DNA of 50,659 bases from Sunxiuqinia dokdonensis (lineage in GTDB: Bacteria; Bacteroidota; Bacteroidia; Bacteroidales; Prolixibacteraceae), in NCBI RefSeq assembly GCF_001270965.1, contig NZ_LGIA01000195.1, positions 1 to 50,659 of the forward strand. Direction: 5' to 3'. This document shows positions 1-8,510 of the stretch, in pieces. Positions within the stretch are counted from its first letter, which is position 1, and every line of letters starts with the position of its first letter. Under the pieces are notes generated by a model. It saw only the letters and a program-made list of their open reading frames with translations, did not search any database and had not been told where the DNA came from. The position numbers and the translations under genes are program-made.

Positions 1-269
1 CGGGAAAATTTGAAGGAGCAGAGGTGGTCCAATTGTACATTCGCGACCGTTTTGGAAGTGTGACCCGTCCGGTAAAGCAGTTGAAAGGGTATAAAAAAGT
101 AAGCTTGAAGCCGGGTGAATCAACCCAGGTAAGCCTGACACTGACGGCCAAAGATTTGGAGTTTTTTAACGGGAAAGGCTACGTGATTGAGCCTGGCGAC
201 TTTGATGTTTGGGTGGGAACGAACTCGGTTGAAGGGCTTCATGGCGAACTTTCGATCAGCAAAAATTAA
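1..269 (+). CDS. Glycoside hydrolase family 3 beta-glucosidase, C-terminal fragment (5' end outside window)
   Basis: The reading frame is already open at the left edge (first full codon at base 3) and ends at 269, so only the last 89 or so residues are present. They match the fibronectin type III-like domain that closes GH3 beta-glucosidases: a VVQLYIRD strand, then RPVKQLKGYKKV, a PGE turn, and a closing strand around GDFDVWVG. No catalytic residues are in the window. GH3 enzymes remove terminal glucose from beta-linked oligosaccharides. The next gene starts 27 bases downstream on the same strand with no terminator between, so this is probably the upstream member of the GH5/GH16 operon. The GTG at 24 is internal and not a start. 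The family call rests on this domain alone; the sugar specificity is inferred from the neighbours. Confidence 0.8.
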   Translation, partial: GKFEGAEVVQLYIRDRFGSVTRPVKQLKGYKKVSLKPGESTQVSLTLTAKDLEFFNGKGYVIEPGDFDVWVGTNSVEGLHGELSISKN

Positions 270-296
270 GATTGTCTCAACTTTAAGTGATTAGAA

Positions 297-3017
297 ATGA
301 TGAACCTCATGCGCCAATTACTTTTAATGATTGGTTTCCTGGCCGGAATCGTTGGCTTGGTCCAGGCCCAGTCGTATTTGCACACCGAGGGCAAGAACAT
401 TGTCACTGGCAATGGGGAACCTATCATTTTAAGAGGAATTGGCACCGGAAACTGGATGTTGATGGAAGGCTACATGATGAAAACCGAAGGCATTGCCGGA
501 ACCCAGCATGAGTTTGAAGCCAAATTGATTGAAACGATTGGGGCCGAAAAAACGGAGACTTTTTTCAACACCTGGCTGGCCAACCATTTTACCCGGACTG
601 ATGTCGATTCCATGAAAGCCTGGGGTTTTAACAGCGTGCGGGTGGCCATGCATTACAAGTGGTTTACACCGCCCATCGAAGAAGAGCTGATTCCGGGCGA
701 AGTGACCTGGCGGTTTAAGGGTTTTCAAATGATTGATCAGTTGCTGGACTGGTGCGAGGCCAATGAAATGTACCTCATTCTGGACCTGCATGGTGCGCCT
801 GGCGGACAGGGTGCCAACGCCGATATTTCGGATTATGATCCTTCGAAACCATCGCTTTGGGAGAGCCAGGCCAACAAAGATAAAACCGTGGCTTTGTGGC
901 GTAAGCTGGCCGAACGCTACGCCAACGAGCCGTGGATTGGCGGCTACGACCTGATCAATGAAACCAACTGGACATTTCCCGAAGGCAATAACTCCCAAAT
1001 GCGCGAGCTGTTTGGAAGAATAACCGAAGCCATCAGGGAAGTGGACAACAATCATATCATTTTTATTGAAGGGAACAATTGGGCCAATGATTTTTCCGGT
1101 TTAACACCGCCCTGGGACAATAACATGGTGTACAGCTTTCACAAGTACTGGAGTGGAACCGGAGCAAACGACCTGGATTGGGTGTTGGACATCAGGGACG
1201 AGCACAACGTTCCAATCTGGATGGGCGAATCAGGTGAAAACTCAAATACCTGGTTCACCGATTTCATCGAACTTTGCGAAACCAACAATGTAGGTTGGTC
1301 GTGGTGGCCGGTAAAAAAGAACGGCATCAACAACGTGTTGAATGTCCCAATTAACAAGGGGTATGAAGATTTGGTTAAATATTGGAAAGGCGAAATTTCA
1401 ACGGCGCCAACTCAAACACAAGCCTACCAGGCGGTAATGCAGTGGGCCGAAAACCATAAAATTGAAAACTGCACGGTTCAGTACGATGTGATTGATGCCA
1501 TGATTCGTCAGCCGCACACCGATGCGGTGATTCCTTTCAAAAAACATCAACTATTGGAGCCCATTTTTTTTAGTGAATTCGATTTGGGAAGAAATGGAAT
1601 CGCTTATTTCGACCACGATGTGGCGCATGACGGTGGCGACTGGACGGCTTGGAATACGGGCTGGGGATTGCGAAATGACGGCGTGGATATTGAAGCCAGC
1701 CAGGACCCCGGCGGAATCTCAAATGGCTATCAGGTGGGTTGGACCGCGAAAAACGAGTGGATGCAATATTCGCTTTCGGCAGATTCAACCGCAAAGTACA
1801 CCCTCAAGATTCGACATGCTTCGCTTGGCTCGGGATCAAAAATGCACCTCGAAGTGAATGGTGCTGATGTGACCGGCGAGTTGACGTTGCCCTCAACGGG
1901 CGGTTGGCAGAACTGGAAAACAGCCACCTTTGAGAATATCGTTATTCCGGGCGGCGCCATTCAGCTAAAATGGGTTTTTGATAGCGGAAGTTCCAACCTC
2001 AACTATTTCGAGTTCAGCAATCCTGAATCGGCCGCGTCGGTTGATTTTCAGGCTTTGGCGGCCAGTACTTCAACCGATGGCTTTGAAATCAGCATCGGAT
2101 TCAACAAGGAAATTACCAGCACCGATGCAGAACTGAACCTGGCTGACTTTCAGCTTAGCGTTGACGGAACGCCTGTGAGTTTGCTGTCGGTTCAAAACCA
2201 TCCGTCCCAGTCGTCGGTCCTGATTATCAAACACGACAAAAAAATTTACTCAGACCAAGTAGTTACTGTGGGGTATGATGGCGAATCTGTTCGCGCAGGA
2301 TCGCAAAATCTGCTGGAGTTTTCAGGCTTGGTCGCCGCAAACAACTTGCACACCACTTACCAGTTGCCCGGCAAAATTCAGGCTGAAAATTTTTATCACA
2401 ACAACGGCTTGGCCCTGGAGGATTGTCAGGATCTTGGTGGCGGACAAAACACCGGACATGCAGCAGCCGGAGACTATTTGGACTACCAGGTGCATGTTGC
2501 CAACGCCGGAAACTATCGCCTGGAATATCGGGTGGCCACCGAAAAAACCGATGCTGAGTTGATTTTTCAGGTTGGAGACGGCGAAAACTTCAGCTCGCTG
2601 GATACCATACAGATAACGTCAACCGGTGGATGGCAAAAATGGGAGACCCAAACTTCTACTGTGTATTTGGAGGCGGGATATTACTTTGTGCGTTTATTGG
2701 TGAAAAAGGGCGAGCATAACCTCAATTGGTTTAATCTGGATGTGAGTACCTCTGTCAACGGTCAGCAAAAGCAAGCTGAATATCGCATCTATCCCAATCC
2801 TGCAAAGGACAAGCTTTATGTGAATTTTTCAGCATCGAAAAAATCTGATTATTCCGTAAAGATTATCAGCCTTCAAGGAAATACAGTGTTGAGTCAGGAA
2901 GTGGTACAGGCAGGTCAGATCATGCTTGATTTGAGAGGACTTTCCAACGGAATCTATTTTATTCAGATCGCAGGGAATGGAGCAGTAACAAGTAAGAAGT
3001 TTGTGATTATGAATTAG
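297..3017 (+). CDS. Secreted modular GH5 glycanase (GH5, two CBM6-like modules, T9SS sorting domain)
   Basis: This 906-residue protein begins with a signal peptide (hydrophobic stretch through about residue 24, ending VQAQS). The GH5 (beta/alpha)8 domain covers roughly 28-385. The predicted acid/base is Glu222 in LINETN and the predicted nucleophile is Glu311 in MGESGEN, both seen directly. Two CBM6-like beta-sandwiches follow, at about 425-572 and 691-817. Between them is a SwmB/Big-like module rich in beta strands. Residues 829-906 (YRIYPNPAKDKLYV to the end) are a T9SS type A sorting domain, so the enzyme should cross the outer membrane and become surface-anchored or released. GH5 enzymes cleave beta-glucans, mannans and related chains. 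The flanking GH3 and GH16 genes favour a beta-1,3/1,4-glucan substrate, by inference. A second ATG lies directly after the first, so the start is uncertain by one codon. It is 21 bases from the next gene. Confidence 0.88.
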   Translation: MMNLMRQLLLMIGFLAGIVGLVQAQSYLHTEGKNIVTGNGEPIILRGIGTGNWMLMEGYMMKTEGIAGTQHEFEAKLIETIGAEKTETFFNTWLANHFTRTDVDSMKAWGFNSVRVAMHYKWFTPPIEEELIPGEVTWRFKGFQMIDQLLDWCEANEMYLILDLHGAPGGQGANADISDYDPSKPSLWESQANKDKTVALWRKLAERYANEPWIGGYDLINETNWTFPEGNNSQMRELFGRITEAIREVDNNHIIFIEGNNWANDFSGLTPPWDNNMVYSFHKYWSGTGANDLDWVLDIRDEHNVPIWMGESGENSNTWFTDFIELCETNNVGWSWWPVKKNGINNVLNVPINKGYEDLVKYWKGEISTAPTQTQAYQAVMQWAENHKIENCTVQYDVIDAMIRQPHTDAVIPFKKHQLLEPIFFSEFDLGRNGIAYFDHDVAHDGGDWTAWNTGWGLRNDGVDIEASQDPGGISNGYQVGWTAKNEWMQYSLSADSTAKYTLKIRHASLGSGSKMHLEVNGADVTGELTLPSTGGWQNWKTATFENIVIPGGAIQLKWVFDSGSSNLNYFEFSNPESAASVDFQALAASTSTDGFEISIGFNKEITSTDAELNLADFQLSVDGTPVSLLSVQNHPSQSSVLIIKHDKKIYSDQVVTVGYDGESVRAGSQNLLEFSGLVAANNLHTTYQLPGKIQAENFYHNNGLALEDCQDLGGGQNTGHAAAGDYLDYQVHVANAGNYRLEYRVATEKTDAELIFQVGDGENFSSLDTIQITSTGGWQKWETQTSTVYLEAGYYFVRLLVKKGEHNLNWFNLDVSTSVNGQQKQAEYRIYPNPAKDKLYVNFSASKKSDYSVKIISLQGNTVLSQEVVQAGQIMLDLRGLSNGIYFIQIAGNGAVTSKKFVIMN

Positions 3018-3038
3018 CGTCAATAAAAAACATACACA

Positions 3039-3863
3039 ATGAATATAAACTATCTACCAATCGTCATGTTGCTTTTTAGCAGTTTTGTTTCTTGTCAAAG
3101 TAGCAAGCAGGATAAAGTTGACAACGATTATGCAGACTATCAACTGGTGTGGTCTGACGAATTTGACTACGAAGGACTGCCCGATTCAACCCGATGGAGT
3201 TACGACACCGAAGGCAACGCCTGGCAGTGGGGAAACGACGAGGAGCAGTACTACACCAGTCGCCGGCTGGCCAATGCCGAAGTGAAAGATGGGAAACTGT
3301 TTATTACCGCCATTCGCGAAAGTTATAAAGACCGGAACTACACATCGGCCCGGTTGATCACCAAAGAGAAAGGCGACTGGCTGTATGGGAAGGTTGAAGT
3401 TTGTGCCAAGCTGCCCGAAGGAAGAGGTTTGTGGCCGGCCATTTGGATGTTGCCAACCGATTGGGAATATGGCGGCTGGCCGGCAAGCGGCGAAATTGAC
3501 ATCATGGAAAATGTGGGCTACATGCCCGACACCATTTTGGCATCGTCGCACACCAAAACCTACAATCACAAGATCGGTACCCAGCGCTCCGACACGATTG
3601 TTGTCCCAACCTGTTACGACGAATTTCACCTGTACCAGTTGGAATGGGAACCCGAGCAGTACAAGGTATTTGTAGATGGCGAGCACTTTTTCACCTTCAA
3701 AAACGAAGGCACCGGACCTGACGAATGGCCTTATGACAAGCGTTTTCACCTGTTGCTGAATTTGGCTGTTGGCGGAACCTGGGGAGGCTCAAGAGGAATC
3801 GATACGACAATTTTCCCACGATCGATGGAGGTGGACTACGTGCGGGTTTATCAGAAAAAATAA
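3039..3863 (+). CDS. GH16 beta-glucanase (laminarinase-like), lipoprotein
   Basis: This is a 274-residue single-domain enzyme. The N-terminus is a lipoprotein signal (SFVSC, lipid-carrying Cys19), so it should be membrane-anchored. The GH16 jelly roll fills the rest: WSDEFDYEG near the start, GLWPAIWMLP before the active site, and the catalytic strand SGEIDIMENVG with Glu152 (nucleophile), Asp154 and Glu157 (acid/base). The MEN/VGY context and the later HLLLNLAVGGTWGG are typical of endo-beta-1,3-glucanases of the laminarinase group. There is no binding module and no T9SS domain, unlike the next gene, which carries a closely related catalytic domain. It probably attacks glucan fragments at the cell envelope. 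It sits 21 bases after the GH5 gene and 12 bases before the second GH16, consistent with one transcript. Confidence 0.88.
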   Translation: MNINYLPIVMLLFSSFVSCQSSKQDKVDNDYADYQLVWSDEFDYEGLPDSTRWSYDTEGNAWQWGNDEEQYYTSRRLANAEVKDGKLFITAIRESYKDRNYTSARLITKEKGDWLYGKVEVCAKLPEGRGLWPAIWMLPTDWEYGGWPASGEIDIMENVGYMPDTILASSHTKTYNHKIGTQRSDTIVVPTCYDEFHLYQLEWEPEQYKVFVDGEHFFTFKNEGTGPDEWPYDKRFHLLLNLAVGGTWGGSRGIDTTIFPRSMEVDYVRVYQKK

Positions 3864-3875
3864 AACGAAAGGTTT

Positions 3876-5657
3876 ATGAAAATGCGTAGAATATTAATCT
3901 TGTCCTTGCTGACATGCTTTTCGTTGAGCCTAAGCTTGCAGGTAGCCGGACAGGGCGATTGTGAAAGTTTGGTTTGGTTTGATGAATTTGATACCGATGG
4001 TGCTCCCAACACGGCGAAGTGGGGCTACGATACGGGTGGTGGCGGCTGGGGAAACAACGAGCTGCAAACCTATACCAACACCCGCACCAACTCGTGGGTG
4101 GACAACGGCAAGCTGTTTATCAAAGCTGTGAAGACGAACAACAGCTGGAGTTCGGCCCGGTTAATTACCAAAGACAAAGGTGACTGGTTGTATGGCCGCA
4201 TTGAGGTGAAGGCCAAACTTCCGTCAGGCAGGGGAACCTGGCCAGCCATTTGGATGCTGCCCACCGATTGGGCTTATGGTGGCTGGCCTGCCAGTGGCGA
4301 AATTGATATCATGGAACACGTGGGCTACGACCCGGGCGTAGTGCATGGAACCGTACACACCCAAGCTTTTAACCACAGCATTGGAACCCAGGTTGGGAAA
4401 AGTATTCAAGTGCCCGACGCGATGAGCAGTTTTCATGTTTATGCCATTGAGTGGACACCCGAATCGATTAAATGGTACCTGGATGGCGAGTTGTATTTCA
4501 CCTTCAACAATCAAAATAAAACCTCTGCCGAATGGCCGTTCGACAAGCGGTTTCATTTGTTGCTCAATATTGCCATTGGTGGCGACTGGGGCGGAGCTAA
4601 AGGCATTGATCCCAATCTGACCGAAGCGGTGATGGAAGTGGACTACGTGCGGGTTTACAACAACAAATTGCCGAAGCCGGTTATTCAGGGATCGAACTTA
4701 AAGACGCTGGATGACGAAGTGACTTATGCTGTTAACGATGTTGCCGGCGCACAATACACGTGGACTTTGCCCGATGGCGTGAGCATTTTGAGCGGCGAGG
4801 GAACGTCAAGCATTACGGTGCGCTGGAACGATGCGCCGGGGGATATCCATGTGGAGGTTTCAACCGCCTGCGACGCGGTGGTTTCCAATGTTTTTCATGT
4901 GGATTACCTCATTCAGCCAGGTTCCGATCGCTGGGATGTGTTTCCGGCCAACGAGGCACAACAGCTGCTTTGGCAGGCCAATGCCGGAACCGGTAATAGC
5001 TTGAATTTGAGTGAAGAGAATGATGCTTTGACGGTTGATTTTGACATCACGGATCCGGGGAGGAATCCCAACTTGTACTATAATTTTGATGGATTAATCG
5101 ATTTGACCGCCATCAATGAGTTGGCTTTGGAATTGAAAGTTGATCCGGATAACCCGCCTTCCAACTTACGTTTTGATCTGGTTGATGTCAACGGAAATGT
5201 GGAACTGGTTAATTTGTTTCAGATGAATTCTTTTGATACCGATGAGAGTTTCCATTTTCATTATCATCATTTTGCATCCAAAAGCGATGGGTCGTTTTTA
5301 CTGAACAAGATTGCACAGATCCGCGTGTATGTCAACTTCGGTATTTTTGGAAAAGCCGGAAGCGGCCGTTTTGTGATTCAAAATATGCGATTTCAGGAGG
5401 CGACCAGCACTTCTGTTCACAGTCTGGCACGGCCGTCTTCTGTATCGGTTTACCCCAATCCGGCCAGAGATTTTGTAACGATCGTTTCGGATGAAATGAT
5501 CCAAGATGTCCAGCTTTTTTCCCTTCAGGGAAGCCTGATCTTTTCGAAATCAGCCATCCGGAATCAGGAATATCAGCTTAAATTCGGGGATATGCAGCCG
5601 GGAATTTATCTCATTAAAGTCAACCACAGCCAATCCGAGCTGATCTCCATCCGCTAA
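3876..5657 (+). CDS. Secreted GH16 beta-glucanase with PKD-like module and T9SS sorting domain
   Basis: This 593-residue protein has a signal peptide (through about residue 25, VAGQG) and a GH16 catalytic domain at about 28-265. The active-site strand is SGEIDIMEHVG with Glu142, Asp144 and Glu147. An Ig/PKD-like domain follows at about 268-345 (YTWTLPDGVSI, ITVRWNDAPG). A second beta-sandwich of about 150 residues, family not recognised, precedes the C-terminal T9SS type A domain (SVYPNPARDF, about 523-593). The catalytic domain closely resembles that of the preceding lipoprotein GH16, so the two look like a tandem duplication that diverged in targeting: this copy is exported outside the cell and the other is anchored. 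Predicted activity is endo-hydrolysis of beta-1,3- or mixed-linkage glucan. It is the last gene of the operon; no clear hairpin terminator follows. Confidence 0.88.
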   Translation: MKMRRILILSLLTCFSLSLSLQVAGQGDCESLVWFDEFDTDGAPNTAKWGYDTGGGGWGNNELQTYTNTRTNSWVDNGKLFIKAVKTNNSWSSARLITKDKGDWLYGRIEVKAKLPSGRGTWPAIWMLPTDWAYGGWPASGEIDIMEHVGYDPGVVHGTVHTQAFNHSIGTQVGKSIQVPDAMSSFHVYAIEWTPESIKWYLDGELYFTFNNQNKTSAEWPFDKRFHLLLNIAIGGDWGGAKGIDPNLTEAVMEVDYVRVYNNKLPKPVIQGSNLKTLDDEVTYAVNDVAGAQYTWTLPDGVSILSGEGTSSITVRWNDAPGDIHVEVSTACDAVVSNVFHVDYLIQPGSDRWDVFPANEAQQLLWQANAGTGNSLNLSEENDALTVDFDITDPGRNPNLYYNFDGLIDLTAINELALELKVDPDNPPSNLRFDLVDVNGNVELVNLFQMNSFDTDESFHFHYHHFASKSDGSFLLNKIAQIRVYVNFGIFGKAGSGRFVIQNMRFQEATSTSVHSLARPSSVSVYPNPARDFVTIVSDEMIQDVQLFSLQGSLIFSKSAIRNQEYQLKFGDMQPGIYLIKVNHSQSELISIR

Positions 5658-5705
5658 TTTTCGTTGCGGTTCGTCCTGATTTTTTCTGTTCAGCCAAACA
5701 TTCCG

Positions 5706-5713
5706 TAGTTTTG
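5706..5713 (+). promoter_or_regulatory. Bacteroidota -7 box upstream of HAD phosphatase
   Basis: TAGTTTTG is an exact match to the Bacteroidota -7 consensus TAnnTTTG. The box ends only 5 bases before the ATG at 5719, so the predicted transcript would have almost no 5' leader. No clear -33 TTTG was found. Confidence 0.5.
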
Positions 5714-5718
5714 CGGAC

Positions 5719-6348
5719 ATGGAACAGATCCTTCGCGAAGTAAAAAATATCGTTTTTGATTTGGGTGGCGTGTTGCTTGATATCGATCCGCAACGCACGG
5801 TTAAAGCCTTTGAGGCCCTTGGATTGACCGATGTGATCAAACCTGGCGGTTGGGGCTACAAGCAGGAGGTTTTTCTGCAGATGGAAGAAGGAAAGCTAAC
5901 GGACGGTGAGTTTCGTGACGGAGTTCGGAAATTACTCCCAACGCCCGTTTCGGATGCCGAAATTGACCGGGCCTGGTGCGCCATGCTTATTGATTTTCCG
6001 GCCGACCACGTGCGTTTGTTGAAGCAGCTAAAATCGACTTACAACTTGTACCTGTTTTCAAATACGAACAACATTCATGTCGATTTTTTCCACAAGCTGT
6101 TTCAGAAAAAATTCGGCTTTTCCTTGTCCGATTTATTTGTGAAAGATTATTATTCGAATGAAATCAACAGCCGGAAACCAGCTTTGGAAGCCTTCCGGTT
6201 TGTGTTGAATGATGCGGCTTTAAATCCGGGTGAAACACTGTTTATCGACGATTCAAAAGAAAACATTGAAGGTGCAGAGCGGGCAGGGATGCAGGCCTTT
6301 CATCTGAATGGAAACATCAGCTTGCACCAGCTTTTTCGGCAGGATTAG
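5719..6348 (+). CDS. HAD-superfamily sugar-phosphate phosphatase (YihX-like)
   Basis: This 209-residue HAD hydrolase resembles the YihX/epoxide hydrolase N-terminal-like branch. Motif I is VFDLGGVLLDID with nucleophile Asp14. As in YihX, the second Asp of the usual DxD is replaced by Gly. Motif II is LFSNTNNIH, the motif III lysine is in SRKPALEAF, and motif IV is LFIDDSKENIEGA. YihX removes phosphate from alpha-glucose-1-phosphate; the substrate here is not shown by sequence. The gene has its own promoter. Its TAG stop (6346-6348) overlaps the TAA stop of the convergent ispG gene by two bases, leaving no room for a terminator between them. Confidence 0.85.
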   Translation: MEQILREVKNIVFDLGGVLLDIDPQRTVKAFEALGLTDVIKPGGWGYKQEVFLQMEEGKLTDGEFRDGVRKLLPTPVSDAEIDRAWCAMLIDFPADHVRLLKQLKSTYNLYLFSNTNNIHVDFFHKLFQKKFGFSLSDLFVKDYYSNEINSRKPALEAFRFVLNDAALNPGETLFIDDSKENIEGAERAGMQAFHLNGNISLHQLFRQD

Positions 6349-8207
6349 TGGTCTTCCGGCTCTTTCCAGTCGCCACTCTCCCTGATCAGGCTTTCCAGTT
6401 CGTACACCGCATTTTCAAACGGAATGTGGCGTTTTTTCAAGCTTTGGCCTTTATACAGGTTCACTTTTCCGGGGCCGGCGCCAACAAAGCCATAGTCCAC
6501 ATCGCCCATTTCACCGGGCCCATTCACCACGCAGCCCATCACACCAATTTTCAGGTGGCTCAGGTGCTTGAAATGCGCTTTGATGTTTTTGGTGGTTTCG
6601 TGCAGGTCGAAAAGCGTTCGCCCACAACCCGGGCACGAAATAAATTCGGTTTTGGTGACCCGCATGCGGCTGGCTTGCAGTACCGAAAAACTGAGGTTTT
6701 TCAGATCGGTAAACGTGATGTTGTCGCCGCTGTTGGTGATGCACAGTCCGTCGCCGTAACCATCCAGCAGCAGCCCGCCCAAATCAACCGAAGCTTTAAT
6801 CTGCAAGTCATCCAGGTGCCGCTCGTTGTATTTCCGGTAAATGATAACGGGCACTTTCCAAATGTGGGTTTCCAGGTTCATAAAGAAGGCGCGCAGCTCG
6901 GCCAGCGGGTTTTTGTTGAAACTTTCCAGAATCAGCACCGTTTTGCGGGTCTGTTTCAGCTTGGTAATAATTTCGGGGTTTTCAGCCATAAACCGGTCAA
7001 ACTCCGGCTTGTTGGTCCGGATAAATTTCATTTGTCCCCAGTGCGACCCGCCAAACAGGTATTCGTCAATGCTCAGAATGGGGTAGGAGTTTCCTTCCAA
7101 ATCCAGTACTTCATCGTTTTTCAGGAAGTATTCCGGAATCTGTTTTCCGCGTAGCGGAAGGATTTCCGACATGTTGCGGTCCCGTAAATCGGCCAAAACA
7201 ACCGGAACCTGTTTATCGCCCATGTTCATCACCGGGCGAACCGAGCGACGTTCATATTCAAACGGGTTGGTTTGCGCAAAAAGCGGTGCTTTAATTGGCG
7301 CGTGTCCCTGGTAAGTCGATATATGCTTGATAATCTTTTGTGCTACCGGAATCTCGGCTTCAGGATGTTCCGTCAGTGAAACACGAATCGTATCGCCAAT
7401 GCCGTCAACCAACAGGGCGCCAATACCCACAGCCGATTTAATGCGCGCATCCTCGCCTTCGCCGGCTTCGGTAACGCCCAAATGGAGCGGGAAATTCATG
7501 TCTTCGAGCCGCATCTTTTTGTTGAGCAGGCGCACCGTGTAAACCATCATCCGCGTGTTGCTCGACTTAATGGAAATCACGACATTGGTGTAATCCACCT
7601 TTTTGCAAATCCGCAGAAACTCCATCACTGATTCGGAGATTCCGGCGGGCGTATCGCCAAAGCGGCTCATAATCCGGTCGGAAAGTGAGCCTTGGTTGGC
7701 TCCGATCCGCAAAGCGGTGTTTGTCTTTTTCAATATTTCGAGGAAGGGAATAAACTGTTCCTCAATTTTATTCAGTTCCGCTTTATATTCAGCATCGGTG
7801 TACAGGTGATGCTCAAAGCGGGCACGTTTGTCATAAAAATTACCCGGATTGATCCGGATTTTGGAGATGTATTTGGCCGCCACCTCGGCCAGCCGCGGGT
7901 TAAAATGAATATCGGCAATCAGCGGCGTTTCGTATCCGCGGGCCACCAATTCTTTCTTGATGTTCTTCAGGTTCTCCGCGTCGTTAATGCCTTTTACCGT
8001 TACGCGCACGTAGTCGGCCCCAGCCTTGATAATCCGGATAATTTGCTCAACCGTCGCATCCGTATCGCGCGAGTCGGTATCGGTCATGGACTGGATCCGA
8101 ATCGGATAATCACTCCCCATCGGCACTTTTCCAATCTGAACTGTTGAGGTCGATTGGCGTTGGTATTTCGTTAAATCTTCGATGTAATTAAAATTCTGGT
8201 CTTTCAT
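6345..8207 (-). CDS. ispG: 4-hydroxy-3-methylbut-2-enyl-diphosphate synthase (IspG), long form
   Basis: IspG catalyses the penultimate step of the MEP isoprenoid pathway, converting MEcPP to HMBPP with a [4Fe-4S] cluster. The protein is about 620 residues, the large form found in Bacteroidota and plants, which has an extra domain inserted between the TIM barrel and the C-terminal Fe-S domain; the E. coli form is about 370. The barrel begins with PIRIQSMTDTDSRD. Cluster ligands are Cys525 and Cys528 (SCPGCGR) and Cys559 (GVMGCVVNGPGE), followed by the conserved Glu. The frame stays open to a GTG at 8234, but a -7 promoter box covers 8234-8241, so the ATG at 8207 (MKDQNFNY) is the better start. 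It is divergent from gldA and convergent with the HAD gene. Confidence 0.93.
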   Translation of the reverse strand: MKDQNFNYIEDLTKYQRQSTSTVQIGKVPMGSDYPIRIQSMTDTDSRDTDATVEQIIRIIKAGADYVRVTVKGINDAENLKNIKKELVARGYETPLIADIHFNPRLAEVAAKYISKIRINPGNFYDKRARFEHHLYTDAEYKAELNKIEEQFIPFLEILKKTNTALRIGANQGSLSDRIMSRFGDTPAGISESVMEFLRICKKVDYTNVVISIKSSNTRMMVYTVRLLNKKMRLEDMNFPLHLGVTEAGEGEDARIKSAVGIGALLVDGIGDTIRVSLTEHPEAEIPVAQKIIKHISTYQGHAPIKAPLFAQTNPFEYERRSVRPVMNMGDKQVPVVLADLRDRNMSEILPLRGKQIPEYFLKNDEVLDLEGNSYPILSIDEYLFGGSHWGQMKFIRTNKPEFDRFMAENPEIITKLKQTRKTVLILESFNKNPLAELRAFFMNLETHIWKVPVIIYRKYNERHLDDLQIKASVDLGGLLLDGYGDGLCITNSGDNITFTDLKNLSFSVLQASRMRVTKTEFISCPGCGRTLFDLHETTKNIKAHFKHLSHLKIGVMGCVVNGPGEMGDVDYGFVGAGPGKVNLYKGQSLKKRHIPFENAVYELESLIRESGDWKEPEDH

Positions 8208-8233
8208 CTTCCGCCGTGCTTTTTTGAGCGCCA

Positions 8234-8241
8234 CAAAGTTA
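8234..8241 (-). promoter_or_regulatory. -7 box for ispG
   Basis: On the minus strand this reads TAACTTTG, matching TAnnTTTG exactly. It predicts transcription from about 8230 and a leader of about 23 nt to the ATG at 8207. It overlaps the upstream GTG at 8234 and so argues against that start. Confidence 0.55.
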
Positions 8242-8482
8242 ATTTAAAGTTAAGAAATAAAAAATGTCCGGGGCTAAATTCAAGGGCCACCTGAAAAGAA
8301 ATCGGAGGCCCGGGTTTCTTTTTGGTTGAAAAAAAGCCTATTGGCTTAAATATTAAGCAGATTACAGTTTGATTAATTTGAAATTGAAAGCAGGACGACC
8401 CGCTCAGTGCCTATGGAAATAAACATAATAGCAGTCGGTTCAGTCTTGTTTTGTGCCGTTTTTAGGTTTGCTTTAAATCGCT

Positions 8483-8490
8483 TACTTTTG
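8483..8490 (+). promoter_or_regulatory. -7 box for gldA-like gene
   Basis: TACTTTTG matches TAnnTTTG and ends 20 bases before the ATG at 8511. The rest of the 8242-8482 divergent gap is AT-rich, with only a small AAGCC/GGCTT hairpin near 8334-8347. Confidence 0.5.
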
Positions 8491-8510
8491 AGCAACACGA
8501 ACTGAATCGT

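Noticed and set aside
429-1055. 208-codon minus-strand frame inside the GH5 gene
   Set aside because: Antisense shadow of a catalytic domain with both active-site glutamates in the plus-strand frame.
6348-7154. 268-codon frame antisense to ispG
   Set aside because: Fully inside the well-supported ispG gene; translation shows no domain and mirrors codon bias of the real strand.
8208-8234. GTG-initiated N-terminal extension of IspG
   Set aside because: A consensus -7 box overlaps the GTG, so it would not be on the transcript; family proteins start near the internal ATG.
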